Source: Shouchella oshimensis (GTDB lineage Bacteria > Bacillota > Bacilli > Bacillales > Bacillaceae_D). From it: DNA of 64,000 bases. Shown piece by piece: positions 27,104 through 36,431 of this stretch; positions within the stretch are counted from its first letter, which is position 1; the number at the start of each line of letters is the position of its first letter. The translations under genes and the position numbers were made by a program. The notes under the pieces are model-generated. The model did not search any database and was not told the origin of the DNA. It saw only the letters and a list, made by a program, of their open reading frames with translations. The stretch lies in NCBI RefSeq assembly GCF_002019765.1, contig NZ_KV917380.1:3364576-3428575 (forward strand), read 5' to 3'.

Positions 27104-27117
27104 AATGGTGAACCATT
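27104..27117. promoter_or_regulatory. perfect inverted repeat, candidate operator of the N-heterocycle operon
   Basis: AATGGTGAACCATT is a perfect six-base inverted repeat with a two-base spacer. It lies 67 bases before the first gene and downstream of the likely promoter, so it could bind the operon's PucR protein. No other motif is evident in the 27118-27377 gap apart from the promoter. Confidence 0.4.
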
Positions 27118-27169
27118 TCCAAATTTATCGATTCATTATTAGGAAGTTTCACTAATAGTAGCGCACCTT

Positions 27170-27198
27170 GTTATATCCAAGCCACAAGTCCGTTACAA
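27170..27198 (-). promoter_or_regulatory. candidate sigma-A promoter of the N-heterocycle operon
   Basis: TTGTAA (27198-27193) and TATAAC (27175-27170) with a 17-base spacer on the minus strand, about 130 bases before the first gene. Confidence 0.45.
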
Positions 27199-27377
27199 AA
27201 TCTAACGATCGAACATACAGAAACCATTTTTCTACATTAGCCATTCTGATTCGCCAGGATTTTCCCAACCTCGTTCTTTTTTTCCCAACTGTGTAAGAAA
27301 CATCTAGCTCTTATACTTAAAACTAGAAACACTTCTCACGAGAAGCAGACACCTTAAATCATTAAGGAGGAGATGAC

Positions 27378-28232
27378 ATGAAGAAAGTAATAGGAGCACT
27401 ATCGATAGCTGCTTGCACCACTTTATTCGCCACTTCATATGTCGGTGCAGAAGAGACTCAAGGAGAACCATCCATTGAACAAGAAGGATGGAACTTAGTC
27501 TGGAGCGATGAATTTGACGGCAATTCGCTTGACCCATCTAAATGGCGGCATGATATTGGCAACGGACAGCCGAATTTGCCTGGCTGGGGAAATGAAGAAC
27601 TACAATACTATAGCGATGATCCGAAGAACGTTCGTGTGGAAAATGGGGAATTAATTATTGAAGCGCACCAAGAATCCGTTTCTGATCAATATGGCACACA
27701 CGGCTATACATCAGGAAAAGTGTTAACAGAAGGTCGTTTCAGTCAAACTTATGGCCGTTTTGAAGCACGCATGCGTTTACCCGCTGGACAAGGGTTCTGG
27801 CCAGCTTTTTGGATGATGCCTGAGAATGACCAGTACGGTGGTTGGGCAGCATCTGGTGAAATTGATATTATGGAGAATGCAGGAGGAACACCTAATAAAG
27901 TAGGAGGCGCTATTCATTATGGTGGTCCTTGGCCGGAGAATCAATTTCAAGCTGGGGATTACTATTTCCCTGCTGGTACCGATGCGACAGGATATCACGA
28001 ATATGCAGTAGAATGGGAGCCAGGAGAAATTCGATGGTATGTTGACGGGAACCACTATCAAACGATTAACGACTGGTATTCTACCGGTGGATCTTACCCC
28101 GCACCATTTGATCAAGACTTCCATTTAATTCTCAACCTAGCTGTTGGTGGTTGGTATGGTGGAAATCCAGACGGATCAACACCGTTTCCATCTTCCATGG
28201 CAGTGGATTATGTGCGCGTGTATGAGCGGTAA
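27378..28232 (+). CDS. secreted GH16 beta-glucanase (laminarinase-type)
   Basis: A 284-residue secreted enzyme. The Sec signal peptide ends near the GAEET site at residue 24. The GH16 catalytic motif GEIDIMENAG supplies the nucleophile and acid/base glutamates (ExDxxE). WSDEFDG at the start and AVDYVRVYER at the end mark a complete single catalytic domain. The motif with Met before Glu is typical of beta-1,3-glucanases (laminarinases), though lichenase activity is possible. AAGGAGGAG precedes the ATG. Stand-alone gene ending in a bidirectional terminator. Confidence 0.93.
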   Translation: MKKVIGALSIAACTTLFATSYVGAEETQGEPSIEQEGWNLVWSDEFDGNSLDPSKWRHDIGNGQPNLPGWGNEELQYYSDDPKNVRVENGELIIEAHQESVSDQYGTHGYTSGKVLTEGRFSQTYGRFEARMRLPAGQGFWPAFWMMPENDQYGGWAASGEIDIMENAGGTPNKVGGAIHYGGPWPENQFQAGDYYFPAGTDATGYHEYAVEWEPGEIRWYVDGNHYQTINDWYSTGGSYPAPFDQDFHLILNLAVGGWYGGNPDGSTPFPSSMAVDYVRVYER

Positions 28233-28288
28233 AGCCCTTTCATTAAGCTAGTGTAAAGAACGAGTAAAAGATTCATGAGAATGACTAA

Positions 28289-28325
28289 GAAAAAGAGTAT
28301 TGAGGATCACCCCATACTCTTTTTC
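28289..28325. terminator. bidirectional terminator
   Basis: AAAAAGAGTAT and ATACTCTTTTT form a stem between the convergent glucanase and MFS genes, with A and T runs giving termination on both strands. Confidence 0.85.
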
Positions 28326-28326
28326 T

Positions 28327-29799
28327 TTATTCTGCTTCGATTTTTCGTACAGCTTCCATACTTGTATCAACTCTTTTCACAAAGAACGAGAGCAGTAATG
28401 CAATAAGTGTCATTCCAAACGCGACATAGAAAGAAAATTGGATTCCCGCTAATAACGACTGTTGCATTAGCGCAGCTTCATTGACAGCAGCAGGATCAGT
28501 TTGGCTTAAAATACTTTCTGCTTCGCTAGCAGCAACACTGTTCATAATCGTTACAAGAATTGCTGTTCCAATGGATCCAGATACTTGTTGTGCTGTATTG
28601 TTAATGGCCGTCCCGTGCGGATTTAAACGTGTTGGTAGTTGATTTAATCCGTTTGTCATAATGGGCATCATGACAAGAGACATTCCAAGCATTCGTATAC
28701 TGTAAATAACAACAATCATAGCATACGGTGTATCAAGTTGGAGGTTAGCCAACATATAAGTAGAAATAGCCGAAATCACAAGACCAAGTACAGATATGGT
28801 TCGTGGTCCAAATTTATCAAATAGCTTCCCGGTTATAGGAGACATCAATCCCATAATAATGGCTCCTGGTAACATAAGTAACCCGGAATCTAGCGGTGAG
28901 ATACCGCGTACGCTTTGTACATAAGCAGGCGTCAAAATCATACCGGAGAACATAGCCACTGCATTAACTGCAGCAATAACCGATGCCAATGCAAACATTG
29001 GGTACTTATACACTCGTAAATCTAAGAGCGGCTCATCCATCCGCAATTGCCGTATGATAAAGGCAGTGAGGGTAATGACACCAACGATTAATGTCACTAA
29101 TACCCAAAAATCTGTCCATCCATCCGAGCTTGCTGAGCTGAATCCATAAAGCAACCCACCGAAGCCTAAGCTTGAAAGGATCACTGACGTGTAGTCCAAG
29201 TGAGCCTCTTTATTTTGAGGCATCACGTTTCCTAATTTCCATAAAGCTAAAACAAGACTAATAATAGAAAGTGGCAGAATCATTTCAAATAACAAGCGCC
29301 AATCGTAATTTTGCACAATGTAACCAGATAATGTTGGTCCAATCGCAGGTGCAGTAATCATGACAAGGCCAAATACACCCATAGCCGTTCCCCGTTTTTC
29401 CCGTGGAAAACTAATGAGCATCACGTTCATCAGCAACGGTCCCATAACAGAGCCGCCTACCGCCTGCACCATTCTTCCTGTTAATAACAGACCAAAGTTT
29501 GGAGCAAATGCCGCAAGAGCTGTTCCAATTGTAAAAATGGCCATTGCTGCTATATAAAGATTCCGATTTGTAAACCGGGTTAGTAAATAGGCAGAAGCCG
29601 GAATTAGTACACCACTGACAAGCATATAGCCAGTTGCTAGCCATTGGACTGTGGAGTAATCTTCAATGCCTAAATCCACCATAATACTTGGTAAAGCTAC
29701 ATTTAATAATGAATTATTTAAGAATGCTACAAACGCACCAACAAATAAAATCCCTATCATCAAGTAGGGAGGTCTTTTTAGCTGCATGCTTTCGTTCAT
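28327..29799 (-). CDS. MFS multidrug efflux transporter, DHA2 (14-TM) family
   Basis: The 490-residue protein has fourteen predicted hydrophobic segments and the EmrB/QacA-type motifs: NSLLNVALPSI in helix 1, LTGRMVQAVGGSVMGPL (motif A/B region) and the motif C-like GPTLSGYIV. These are proton-driven drug exporters such as LmrB and EmrB. The start follows GAGGTG. It is divergent from a TetR regulator, with a 25-base palindrome between them, the standard layout of a drug-inducible efflux unit. Substrates unknown. Confidence 0.9.
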   Translation of the reverse strand: MNESMQLKRPPYLMIGILFVGAFVAFLNNSLLNVALPSIMVDLGIEDYSTVQWLATGYMLVSGVLIPASAYLLTRFTNRNLYIAAMAIFTIGTALAAFAPNFGLLLTGRMVQAVGGSVMGPLLMNVMLISFPREKRGTAMGVFGLVMITAPAIGPTLSGYIVQNYDWRLLFEMILPLSIISLVLALWKLGNVMPQNKEAHLDYTSVILSSLGFGGLLYGFSSASSDGWTDFWVLVTLIVGVITLTAFIIRQLRMDEPLLDLRVYKYPMFALASVIAAVNAVAMFSGMILTPAYVQSVRGISPLDSGLLMLPGAIIMGLMSPITGKLFDKFGPRTISVLGLVISAISTYMLANLQLDTPYAMIVVIYSIRMLGMSLVMMPIMTNGLNQLPTRLNPHGTAINNTAQQVSGSIGTAILVTIMNSVAASEAESILSQTDPAAVNEAALMQQSLLAGIQFSFYVAFGMTLIALLLSFFVKRVDTSMEAVRKIEAE

Positions 29800-29834
29800 G
29801 CATCGTCACCTCTAATCAGAAATTCAACACTACG

Positions 29835-29861
29835 CTATATTATACCTATGGTACAATATAG
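29835..29861. promoter_or_regulatory. palindromic TetR operator between efflux pump and regulator
   Basis: CTATATTATACC and GGTACAATATAG form a twelve-base inverted repeat with one mismatch around a three-base centre, located in the divergent promoter region. This is the expected size and place for a TetR-family dimer site. Confidence 0.65.
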
Positions 29862-29947
29862 TCAATATATTATACTCACTGTATAAATTGTTTTTTTTCG
29901 TTCTAGAATTTATACTAAGCACATCGGAATCTATCGAGGAGGCTCCA

Positions 29948-30817
29948 ATGAACGAAAGAAAGAAACATGTCGCGGAAACGGCTTTAAAACTCTTTCAAGA
30001 GAAAGGCATTCAGCATACATCGATCCAAGATATAGTAAAAGCAGCATCTATCTCAAAAGGTACGTTTTATAATTATTTTTCCTCTAAAAATGATTGTGTT
30101 GCCGAAATTTTAGAGGATTTACGATATGAAGCAAGCCAACGGCGCATTGCTGCACAAATCGGCAAAGCCCGAAACGATCGAACCATTTTCATTGAGCAAA
30201 TTGCGATTTTCATTAAATTGCAAGAAGAAAAACACCTTTATCGGCTATTCGAAGCGATTCTCCATTCAAACGAAGCCGATTTAAAAAAGCTAGTCCTCAA
30301 GCACCGCGTGCATGATATGGAATGGCTCACCCAACGCTTAATTGAAGTAAGAGGTGAATCCGTACGCCCTTATGCATTTGAAGGAGTCGTTCTTTTTACA
30401 GGTATGATGCAACACACACTATTTGTTCATCGCTATACAAACAGTAGTTACCATCTTGAGACAGTCATAGACATCCTTCTTTCCTATTTAGAAGACATTC
30501 TGAAAAAAATGGAGCGAGACCAGCATCTGTTGTTGAACGATGGTGCCATTCAGCAATTCCGTTCCCAAGTTGAACATAGAACGATTACAAAAAAAGATGT
30601 GTTGTCTTACGCAGAGTCATTTGATGTAGCACACTTTTACGAAGAGCAGAAAGATTTATTTGATGCCATTTTAGAAGAGCTTCAAAAAGAGCGTATACGA
30701 AAAGCCGTTCTGTTACCTTTATTGAAACCGTTTCAAGCATCAGCACAAGATACAACAATGGAAGACACTGTACAAACGTTTATTAACATGATTTGGTATT
30801 ACGTTCATTCATACTGA
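29948..30817 (+). CDS. TetR-family transcriptional regulator
   Basis: A 289-residue protein with the TetR DNA-binding domain at residues 5-50 (ALKLFQEKGIQHTSIQDIVKAASISKGTFYNYFSSK in two overlapping helices). It is longer than the usual 190-220 residues, with about 80 extra residues at the C-terminus that repeat a helical ligand-domain pattern (DVAHFYEEQKDLFDAILEEL). The ATG at 29948 follows AGGAGG by five bases. It most likely represses the divergent MFS pump and itself. Confidence 0.9.
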   Translation: MNERKKHVAETALKLFQEKGIQHTSIQDIVKAASISKGTFYNYFSSKNDCVAEILEDLRYEASQRRIAAQIGKARNDRTIFIEQIAIFIKLQEEKHLYRLFEAILHSNEADLKKLVLKHRVHDMEWLTQRLIEVRGESVRPYAFEGVVLFTGMMQHTLFVHRYTNSSYHLETVIDILLSYLEDILKKMERDQHLLLNDGAIQQFRSQVEHRTITKKDVLSYAESFDVAHFYEEQKDLFDAILEELQKERIRKAVLLPLLKPFQASAQDTTMEDTVQTFINMIWYYVHSY

Positions 30818-30871
30818 CTCCTTTTCATGCAACGTGCATAAGGGCAGGGCTTCACTTATGAAATAAGAGAA

Positions 30872-30904
30872 AAAGATGTAGCAACGATTCGCTACATCTC
30901 TTTT
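30872..30904. terminator. bidirectional terminator, overlaps the next stop codon
   Basis: AGATGTAGC and GCTACATCT pair across a short loop, followed by CTTTT. The minus-strand stop codon at 30892 lies inside the hairpin. Confidence 0.7.
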
Positions 30905-31485
30905 ATTTTCGAACGCCATTCTTCACGTAAGCGTTCATTGTATTCCTCTGCTGTTTCTCCTTCTTGAATAGGAAATTCGTCTTCGAGCTGGCTCCCTATT
31001 TCACGCCACGCATAATTGTAAGCAAAATGGTCATATTCCCATTCAAACATAAATGCTTCTAGTGACATTCCATGAGCGGCAGCGATGGGTTTCATAAACG
31101 CGTCGTCGACTTGTTCCAATTCTTGATTTATGAAGGTATGAATCTGATTCTCACTCATATCTACACCATATACTTCTTTTGCTACCATTAGTTGATCGTT
31201 TCTTTTTACATGAGCCTGTTCCGCTTGTGCGAGTAAATCTTCTTCAGACTGCACATGACCAGTAGTCAATTGATTGATTCTTAGTCTTATTGCCCATTTC
31301 TCTATTCCTTTGTCCCTTAGTCCATCTATAGCGGCGACATCTTCTCGCGCTTGTACAATTGCTTCTAGAAGTGGCTGTTGGAACTGCTCATTTTCTTCCG
31401 GGGCTATGGTTTGAATTTGGAAAAAGAAAAGGCTTACGATAAGAATTGCACCTAAAGTAGGAGCTTCTACGATCCATTTTTTCAC
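30892..31485 (-). CDS. hypothetical membrane-anchored helical protein, 197 aa
   Basis: A GTG start follows GGAGGTG. One N-terminal membrane segment (residues 9-23) anchors an acidic, almost wholly helical extracytoplasmic domain (LLEAIVQAREDVAAIDGL, ending in EEYNERLREEWRSKIKEM). The helical pattern resembles SurA/PrsA N-terminal chaperone regions without a rotamase domain. No firm family assignment. Stand-alone gene. Confidence 0.7.
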   Translation of the reverse strand: MKKWIVEAPTLGAILIVSLFFFQIQTIAPEENEQFQQPLLEAIVQAREDVAAIDGLRDKGIEKWAIRLRINQLTTGHVQSEEDLLAQAEQAHVKRNDQLMVAKEVYGVDMSENQIHTFINQELEQVDDAFMKPIAAAHGMSLEAFMFEWEYDHFAYNYAWREIGSQLEDEFPIQEGETAEEYNERLREEWRSKIKEM

Positions 31486-31842
31486 CTAATCACCTCCACT
31501 CGTTTTACGTAACAACATGAACCATGTTTCATCCCATTAGACTGTTTTGCGAGCCAGCCATTTGTTCACCCATTGTGCAACGACTGTGTCTTAAAACTTT
31601 AATCGCCCATCTGCATTTGCAGGATTTCGCCATAAAAGAATGAATTTTATTACCAATACCCACTTTCTACACTTTTTGTCTTAAGGAACGAGTTGTTTTT
31701 ATTTACTTAACAAGCTACAAATTACGATAAAATACTTACAGATTCGCTACTACTGTCTAGCTTCTAAAAAAAAGTGACTCGAAAAAAGGGGCACGCTCCT
31801 AGCAACATGTGAATCGTAAAAAAAAACGAGGAGGAAAACAAA
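31486..31842. other. intergenic region, no gene seen
   Basis: This 357-base AT-rich stretch separates divergent genes. A possible promoter (TTAACA, 15-base gap, TAAAAT around 31707-31733) points towards the acetyltransferase. A run of A before its ribosome binding site is notable. No open frame with a start signal was found. Confidence 0.5.
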
Positions 31843-32355
31843 TTGAACGAGGATGTACTCGTAACGGATCGACTAGCCTTGCGGCAGATGACACTTGCCG
31901 ATGTAGACCATTTAATGACCATATTTACTGATCCAGAAGCAATGGTTCATTATCCTGGAACAAAAAGTGAAACTGAAACAAAAAAATGGATTCATTGGCA
32001 GCTAGATCTTTATCAACAAACCGGAGCTGGTCTTTGGATCGTTGAAGAGAAAGAGACAAAAACGTTTTTAGGTCAATGTGGTTTAGTGCCCCAACATGTA
32101 GAAGGGAAAGATGAAGTAGAAATTGGTTACTTGTTCGCAAGGCATGCGTGGGGCAATGGCTATGCAACCGAAGCGGCATCTGCTTGCCGTGATTTCGCCA
32201 TTAACGACCTAGGACAAAAGCGACTCATTTCCTTAATTGCTCCACTCAACTACCCTTCCATTCGAGTCGCTGAGCGAATTGGTATGACAAAAGAAAAACG
32301 CATTCTTACGTGGGGAAAAGAAATTTTGGTTTATAGTCTGTGTGAGTCTTCTTAG
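31843..32355 (+). CDS. GNAT acetyltransferase, RimJ/RimL type
   Basis: A 170-residue GNAT protein with the RimJ-like beginning LVTDRLALRQMTLADVDHL and the acetyl-CoA loop in ARHAWGNGYATEAASACRDFA (Q/RxxGxG/A variant). It ends with SIRVAERIGMTKEKRI, characteristic of ribosomal-protein alanine acetyltransferase relatives. The substrate is not known. TTG start with GAGGAGG eight bases upstream; no ATG competes. Confidence 0.86.
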   Translation: MNEDVLVTDRLALRQMTLADVDHLMTIFTDPEAMVHYPGTKSETETKKWIHWQLDLYQQTGAGLWIVEEKETKTFLGQCGLVPQHVEGKDEVEIGYLFARHAWGNGYATEAASACRDFAINDLGQKRLISLIAPLNYPSIRVAERIGMTKEKRILTWGKEILVYSLCESS

Positions 32356-32493
32356 CTATGAGCAAGTAAACTCTTATACAAAATAGAGATGCCACATTTT
32401 GACTTAGCTTACAGTATAACTCGTAATTTTAAAAGTGGAAGGAAACGAAGAAAACGTTTACAATGTGAAGAATGACGATAAAGGAGAGATTCT

Positions 32494-33483
32494 ATGGTAT
32501 ACGTAGCAGCTAGTAATAGATACGAACACATGCAGTATCGTCGGTCTGGACACTCTGGTTTAAAACTTCCACTTATTTCGTTTGGCTTGTGGCATAATTT
32601 CGGCGGTGTCGATGCAAGGGAAACGGGAAAAGAAATGATACGAAAAGCCTTTGACTTAGGCATAACACATTTTGATTTGGCAAATAATTACGGACCGCCA
32701 CCAGGTTCTGCAGAAGAATTTTTTGGAGAGATGCTCAAGACAGATTTGGCGCCTTACAGAGATGAACTCATTATTTCCAGCAAAGCAGGTTACAAGATGT
32801 GGGACGGCCCTTATGGAGACTGGGGTTCAAAAAAATACCTCGTATCAAGCTTAGATCAAAGCTTAAAAAGAATGGGCTTAGAGTATGTTGATGTGTTCTA
32901 TCATCATCGTCCTGATCCTGATACACCCCTTGAAGAGACGATGCATGCACTGGATTTACTTGTTCGACAAGGAAAAGCCTTATATATTGGCATTTCGAGC
33001 TATGATGCAAAGCAAACCTCTGAAGCCGTGAAGATACTCAATGACATGGGTACACCATTATTCATTCATCAACCTGCTTACTCCATGTTGAACCGTTGGA
33101 TTGAAGACGGGTTGCAAGAAGTGTTGGAGGAAAATGGAGTTGGTTCGATTGCATTTGTTCCACTTGCTCAAGGTTTGTTAACAAGCAAGTACTTAAATGG
33201 AATTCCTAAAGGATCTCGCGCTAGTAAAGGAACGAGCTTGTCTCAAGAAGAGATCACCGATGCTACCATTTCAAAATTAATTCAATTAAACGAGATAGCA
33301 AAGGAGCGCAACCAGTCCCTAGCCCAGATGAGCCTAGCTTGGGTACTTCGTGAAGGGAAAGTCACATCAGCATTAATTGGCGCAAGTAAGGTGGAACAAA
33401 TTGAAGAGAATGTAAAAGCCCTTGATCATTTAGCGTTTAGCAAGAGCGAACTAGAAATGATTGATAGTATTCTAACATCTTAA
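32494..33483 (+). CDS. aldo/keto reductase (YghZ-like)
   Basis: A 329-residue NADPH-dependent aldo/keto reductase. The catalytic tetrad is visible: Asp and Tyr in HFDLANNYGPPPGSAE, Lys in IISSKAGYKMW and His in DVFYHHRPDPDTP. The long loop after the tyrosine (GPPPGSAEEFFGEML) and the KAGYKMWDGPYGDWGSKK stretch are typical of the YghZ group, which reduces L-glyceraldehyde 3-phosphate and methylglyoxal. Strong AAAGGAGA site. Monocistronic, ending in a hairpin at 33521. Confidence 0.9.
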   Translation: MVYVAASNRYEHMQYRRSGHSGLKLPLISFGLWHNFGGVDARETGKEMIRKAFDLGITHFDLANNYGPPPGSAEEFFGEMLKTDLAPYRDELIISSKAGYKMWDGPYGDWGSKKYLVSSLDQSLKRMGLEYVDVFYHHRPDPDTPLEETMHALDLLVRQGKALYIGISSYDAKQTSEAVKILNDMGTPLFIHQPAYSMLNRWIEDGLQEVLEENGVGSIAFVPLAQGLLTSKYLNGIPKGSRASKGTSLSQEEITDATISKLIQLNEIAKERNQSLAQMSLAWVLREGKVTSALIGASKVEQIEENVKALDHLAFSKSELEMIDSILTS

Positions 33484-33520
33484 TTTCGTTCAGAGCATCA
33501 CAATGTAAACTAGAGTGCCC

Positions 33521-33555
33521 AGAGTTTGTTTCGATTCGAGACAAGCTCTTTATTT
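33521..33555 (+). terminator. terminator after the aldo/keto reductase
   Basis: AGAGTTTGTTTCG and its imperfect complement ending AAGCTCT are followed by TTATTT. Confidence 0.6.
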
Positions 33556-33662
33556 ATCACCATGCCTTGTGCCCCGCTATTTTAACCATATGAAGCTGTA
33601 CTCACTTTCTTCCCCTTATCAATCATTCCAGTTAAAAGGATGCTTCATTCACAAAAAACTTA

Positions 33663-33691
33663 TTGACAGATCGGAATTATAAGAATAATAT
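33663..33691 (+). promoter_or_regulatory. sigma-A promoter of the sulfate transporter operon
   Basis: TTGACA at 33663 and TAATAT at 33686 with a 17-base spacer. The spacer holds GGAATTATAAGAATAA, which shares its GGAATTAT core with CymR sulfur-regulator sites, so sulfur control is possible. Confidence 0.65.
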
Positions 33692-33767
33692 AAGAACACA
33701 TTAGCAAGCTATTTTTTTAGTCTTAATTCCCACTAAATACATAGGAATACATAAAAGGAGTGTTGAC

Positions 33768-34769
33768 ATGAAAAAAATTATCCTTCCCTTACTATCATTA
33801 GGTGTTCTCGCTGCTTGCAATACCACCTCTAGTTCTGGATCAACAGTGGAGTTATTAAATGTCTCTTATGACCCTACGCGTGAATTGTATACGGATGTGG
33901 ATGATGCCTTTATTGAATATTGGGAAGAAGAAACAGGAGAAACAATTAAAATTAATGCCTCACACGGTGGGTCTGGAAGTCAAGCACGCTCAGTTTTAGA
34001 TGGCCTTGATGCAGATGTTGTTACGTTAGCATTGGCTTACGATATTGATGTTCTACAGGAAAGAGAGTTGCTCGATTCAGATTGGCAATCACAGTTCGCA
34101 GATAACTCTTCTCCTTATACATCTACTATTAATTTTCTCGTCCGAAAAGGTAATCCAAAAGATATTCAAGATTGGGATGATTTAATTCGTGAGGACGTTG
34201 AAGTCGTCACTCCAAACCCGAAGACTTCTGGTGGTGCTCGATGGAATTATTTAGCCGCATGGGGATTTGCTGAAGAAGCATATGGCTCCGAAGAAGAAGC
34301 ACAAGCATTTGTGAGTGATATCTACAAAAATGTGGTCGCTTTAGATTCAGGCGCACGCGGGGCAACGACTTCATTTGTTGAGCGTAATATTGGGGATGTT
34401 CTTCTCGCTTGGGAAAACGAAGCGATTCTTGCTGCGAACGAATTAGGGGAAGATGAGTTTGATATTGTAACGCCTTCTATTTCAATATTAACCGAACCAC
34501 CAGTAGCAATCGTTGATAAAGTGGTTGATCGGAAAGGAACACGAGAAGTCGCCGAAGCTTATTTAGAATTTTTATATACCGATGAAGGACAGCGATTAAT
34601 TGCAGAGCATCACTATCGTCCAAGAAACGAAGAAGTTCTTTCAGAATATAGTGATTCCTTCCCCGAGCTTGAGCTCTTTACCATTGATGAGAAGTTCGGT
34701 TCATGGCAAGAAGCACAGGAAAAACATTTCGCCGACGGAGGCATTTTCGATACGATTTATCAACCTTAA
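33768..34769 (+). CDS. cysP: sulfate ABC transporter substrate-binding protein (CysP/Sbp-like)
   Basis: A 333-residue lipoprotein (lipobox LAAC near Cys16) with the sulfate-binding family signatures [14 protein letters not shown] and [44 protein letters not shown] and [14 protein letters not shown]. It captures sulfate or thiosulfate outside the membrane. First gene of a four-gene operon for a complete importer. AAAAGGAG precedes the ATG. Confidence 0.94.
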   Translation: MKKIILPLLSLGVLAACNTTSSSGSTVELLNVSYDPTRELYTDVDDAFIEYWEEETGETIKINASHGGSGSQARSVLDGLDADVVTLALAYDIDVLQERELLDSDWQSQFADNSSPYTSTINFLVRKGNPKDIQDWDDLIREDVEVVTPNPKTSGGARWNYLAAWGFAEEAYGSEEEAQAFVSDIYKNVVALDSGARGATTSFVERNIGDVLLAWENEAILAANELGEDEFDIVTPSISILTEPPVAIVDKVVDRKGTREVAEAYLEFLYTDEGQRLIAEHHYRPRNEEVLSEYSDSFPELELFTIDEKFGSWQEAQEKHFADGGIFDTIYQP

Positions 34770-34785
34770 TACGTAGGAGTCGATT

Positions 34786-35613
34786 ATGAAACGAATATTA
34801 CCCGGCTTTGGGTTAAGCTTAGGCTTTACGATGCTCTATATGAGTTTTATTGTTTTCATTCCCCTTGCCGCATTGATTGTGTTTACTGTTTATAATGGCT
34901 GGGATACGTTTTGGAACGCGCTAAATGACCCACGTGTATACGCAGCGTTTCGCTTATCTTTTACAGCCTCGTTAATTGCTGCATTAATAAATGGTGTTTT
35001 TGGGGTTTTAATTGCTTGGGTCATGGTGCGTTACACGTTCCCAGGTAAACGGATCATGGACGGCATGATTGATCTACCTTTCGCCTTACCTACTGCTGTA
35101 GCAGGAATAGCGTTGACAAGCCTTTACACAGAAAGTGGATGGATTGGCTCACTACTTGCTCCTCTGGGCATTCAAGTCGCTTTCACACCAATTGGAGTTA
35201 CCATTGCGCTAACCTTTATTGGACTTCCGTTTGTCGTTCGTATGGTGGAACCGGTATTAAAAACCATCGATCAAGAAACGGAAGAAGCTTCGGCACTGCT
35301 CGGCGCTACTCCTTTCCAAACATTTCGGACCGTAATCTTCCCTGTGCTCATTCCTGCCTTACTGGCAGGAATGACGCTAGCATTTGCACGAGCCCTTGGA
35401 GAATACGGCTCAGTCGTTTTTATCGCCGGTAATATGCCGATGCAAACAGAGATTGTACCGTTGCTTATTATGACGAAGCTTGAGCAATTTGATTATGGTG
35501 GCGCTACAGCAATTGCCGTTGTCATGCTAACACTTTCGTTTGCGCTTCTTTTGGCTGTTAATGCACTTCAGTGGTTTATTTCAAGGAAACTTGGACAAAG
35601 GAGGATAACGTAA
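34786..35613 (+). CDS. cysT: sulfate ABC transporter permease CysT
   Basis: The 275-residue inner-membrane protein has about six hydrophobic segments and the permease EAA loop EEASALLGATPFQTFRTVIFP. It matches CysT/CysU (DLPFALPTAVAGIALTSLY). It pairs with CysW to form the channel. Its TAA stop overlaps the CysW ATG by one base (TAATG). Confidence 0.93.
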   Translation: MKRILPGFGLSLGFTMLYMSFIVFIPLAALIVFTVYNGWDTFWNALNDPRVYAAFRLSFTASLIAALINGVFGVLIAWVMVRYTFPGKRIMDGMIDLPFALPTAVAGIALTSLYTESGWIGSLLAPLGIQVAFTPIGVTIALTFIGLPFVVRMVEPVLKTIDQETEEASALLGATPFQTFRTVIFPVLIPALLAGMTLAFARALGEYGSVVFIAGNMPMQTEIVPLLIMTKLEQFDYGGATAIAVVMLTLSFALLLAVNALQWFISRKLGQRRIT

Positions 35614-36431
35614 TGCAAGCAAAAAAAACATGGTTAAGCTATGTATTAATAAGTGTTGCGTTTTTATTCTTACTGTTGTTTTTGTTTCTTCCACTAATCG
35701 TAATCTTCTCAGGTGCTTTTGCCCAAGGCTTTCAAGTCTTTGTTGCGTCAATCACAGAACCAGATGCATTATCTGCCATTCAGTTAACACTATTAGTCGT
35801 AGTCATTACTGTTCCCTTACATACATTATTTGGTCTAGCTGCCGCTTGGGCGCTTACCAAGTTTCGGTTTAAAGGTAGACAATTTCTCATAACGCTTATA
35901 GAAATTCCTTTTGCGGTTTCTCCTGTTATTGCAGGGCTACTCTTTATTTTGCTTTATGGTGTTTATGGCTTTTTTGGTAAATGGCTTACAGCAAATGGTT
36001 TTCAAGTGATCTTTGCATTACCAGGAATCATTCTCGCGACGATGTTCGTCACGTTACCTTTTGTAGTGAGAGAACTCATTCCACTAATGGAGGCACAAGG
36101 ATCAGAAGCCGAAGAAGCATCCGTTACCCTTGGTGCCAGCGGCTGGCAAACCTTTCTTCGTGTGACGTTACCCGCTATTAAATGGGGACTTCTCTACGGC
36201 GTCATTCTCTGTACAGCCCGCACAATTGGTGAATTTGGTGCCGTATCCGTTGTATCAGGTCGAATTCGAGGCAGCACTAATACGATGCCCCTTCACGTTG
36301 AAATCTTATACAACGAATACCAGTTCACGGCGTCGTTTGCCATTGCTGCATTAATGTCCCTCTTTGCCATTGTTACCATCGTTGTAAAGCAATTGGTGGA
36401 ATCCCGTCAAAGGAAGGTAAAAACGAAATGA
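35613..36431 (+). CDS. cysW: sulfate ABC transporter permease CysW
   Basis: A 272-residue permease with six hydrophobic segments, the EAA loop [21 protein letters not shown] and the CysW signature [27 protein letters not shown]. The ATG at 35613 is preferred because AGGAGG lies upstream and it is coupled to the CysT stop. Its own stop overlaps the cysA start. Confidence 0.93.
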   Translation: MQAKKTWLSYVLISVAFLFLLLFLFLPLIVIFSGAFAQGFQVFVASITEPDALSAIQLTLLVVVITVPLHTLFGLAAAWALTKFRFKGRQFLITLIEIPFAVSPVIAGLLFILLYGVYGFFGKWLTANGFQVIFALPGIILATMFVTLPFVVRELIPLMEAQGSEAEEASVTLGASGWQTFLRVTLPAIKWGLLYGVILCTARTIGEFGAVSVVSGRIRGSTNTMPLHVEILYNEYQFTASFAIAALMSLFAIVTIVVKQLVESRQRKVKTK

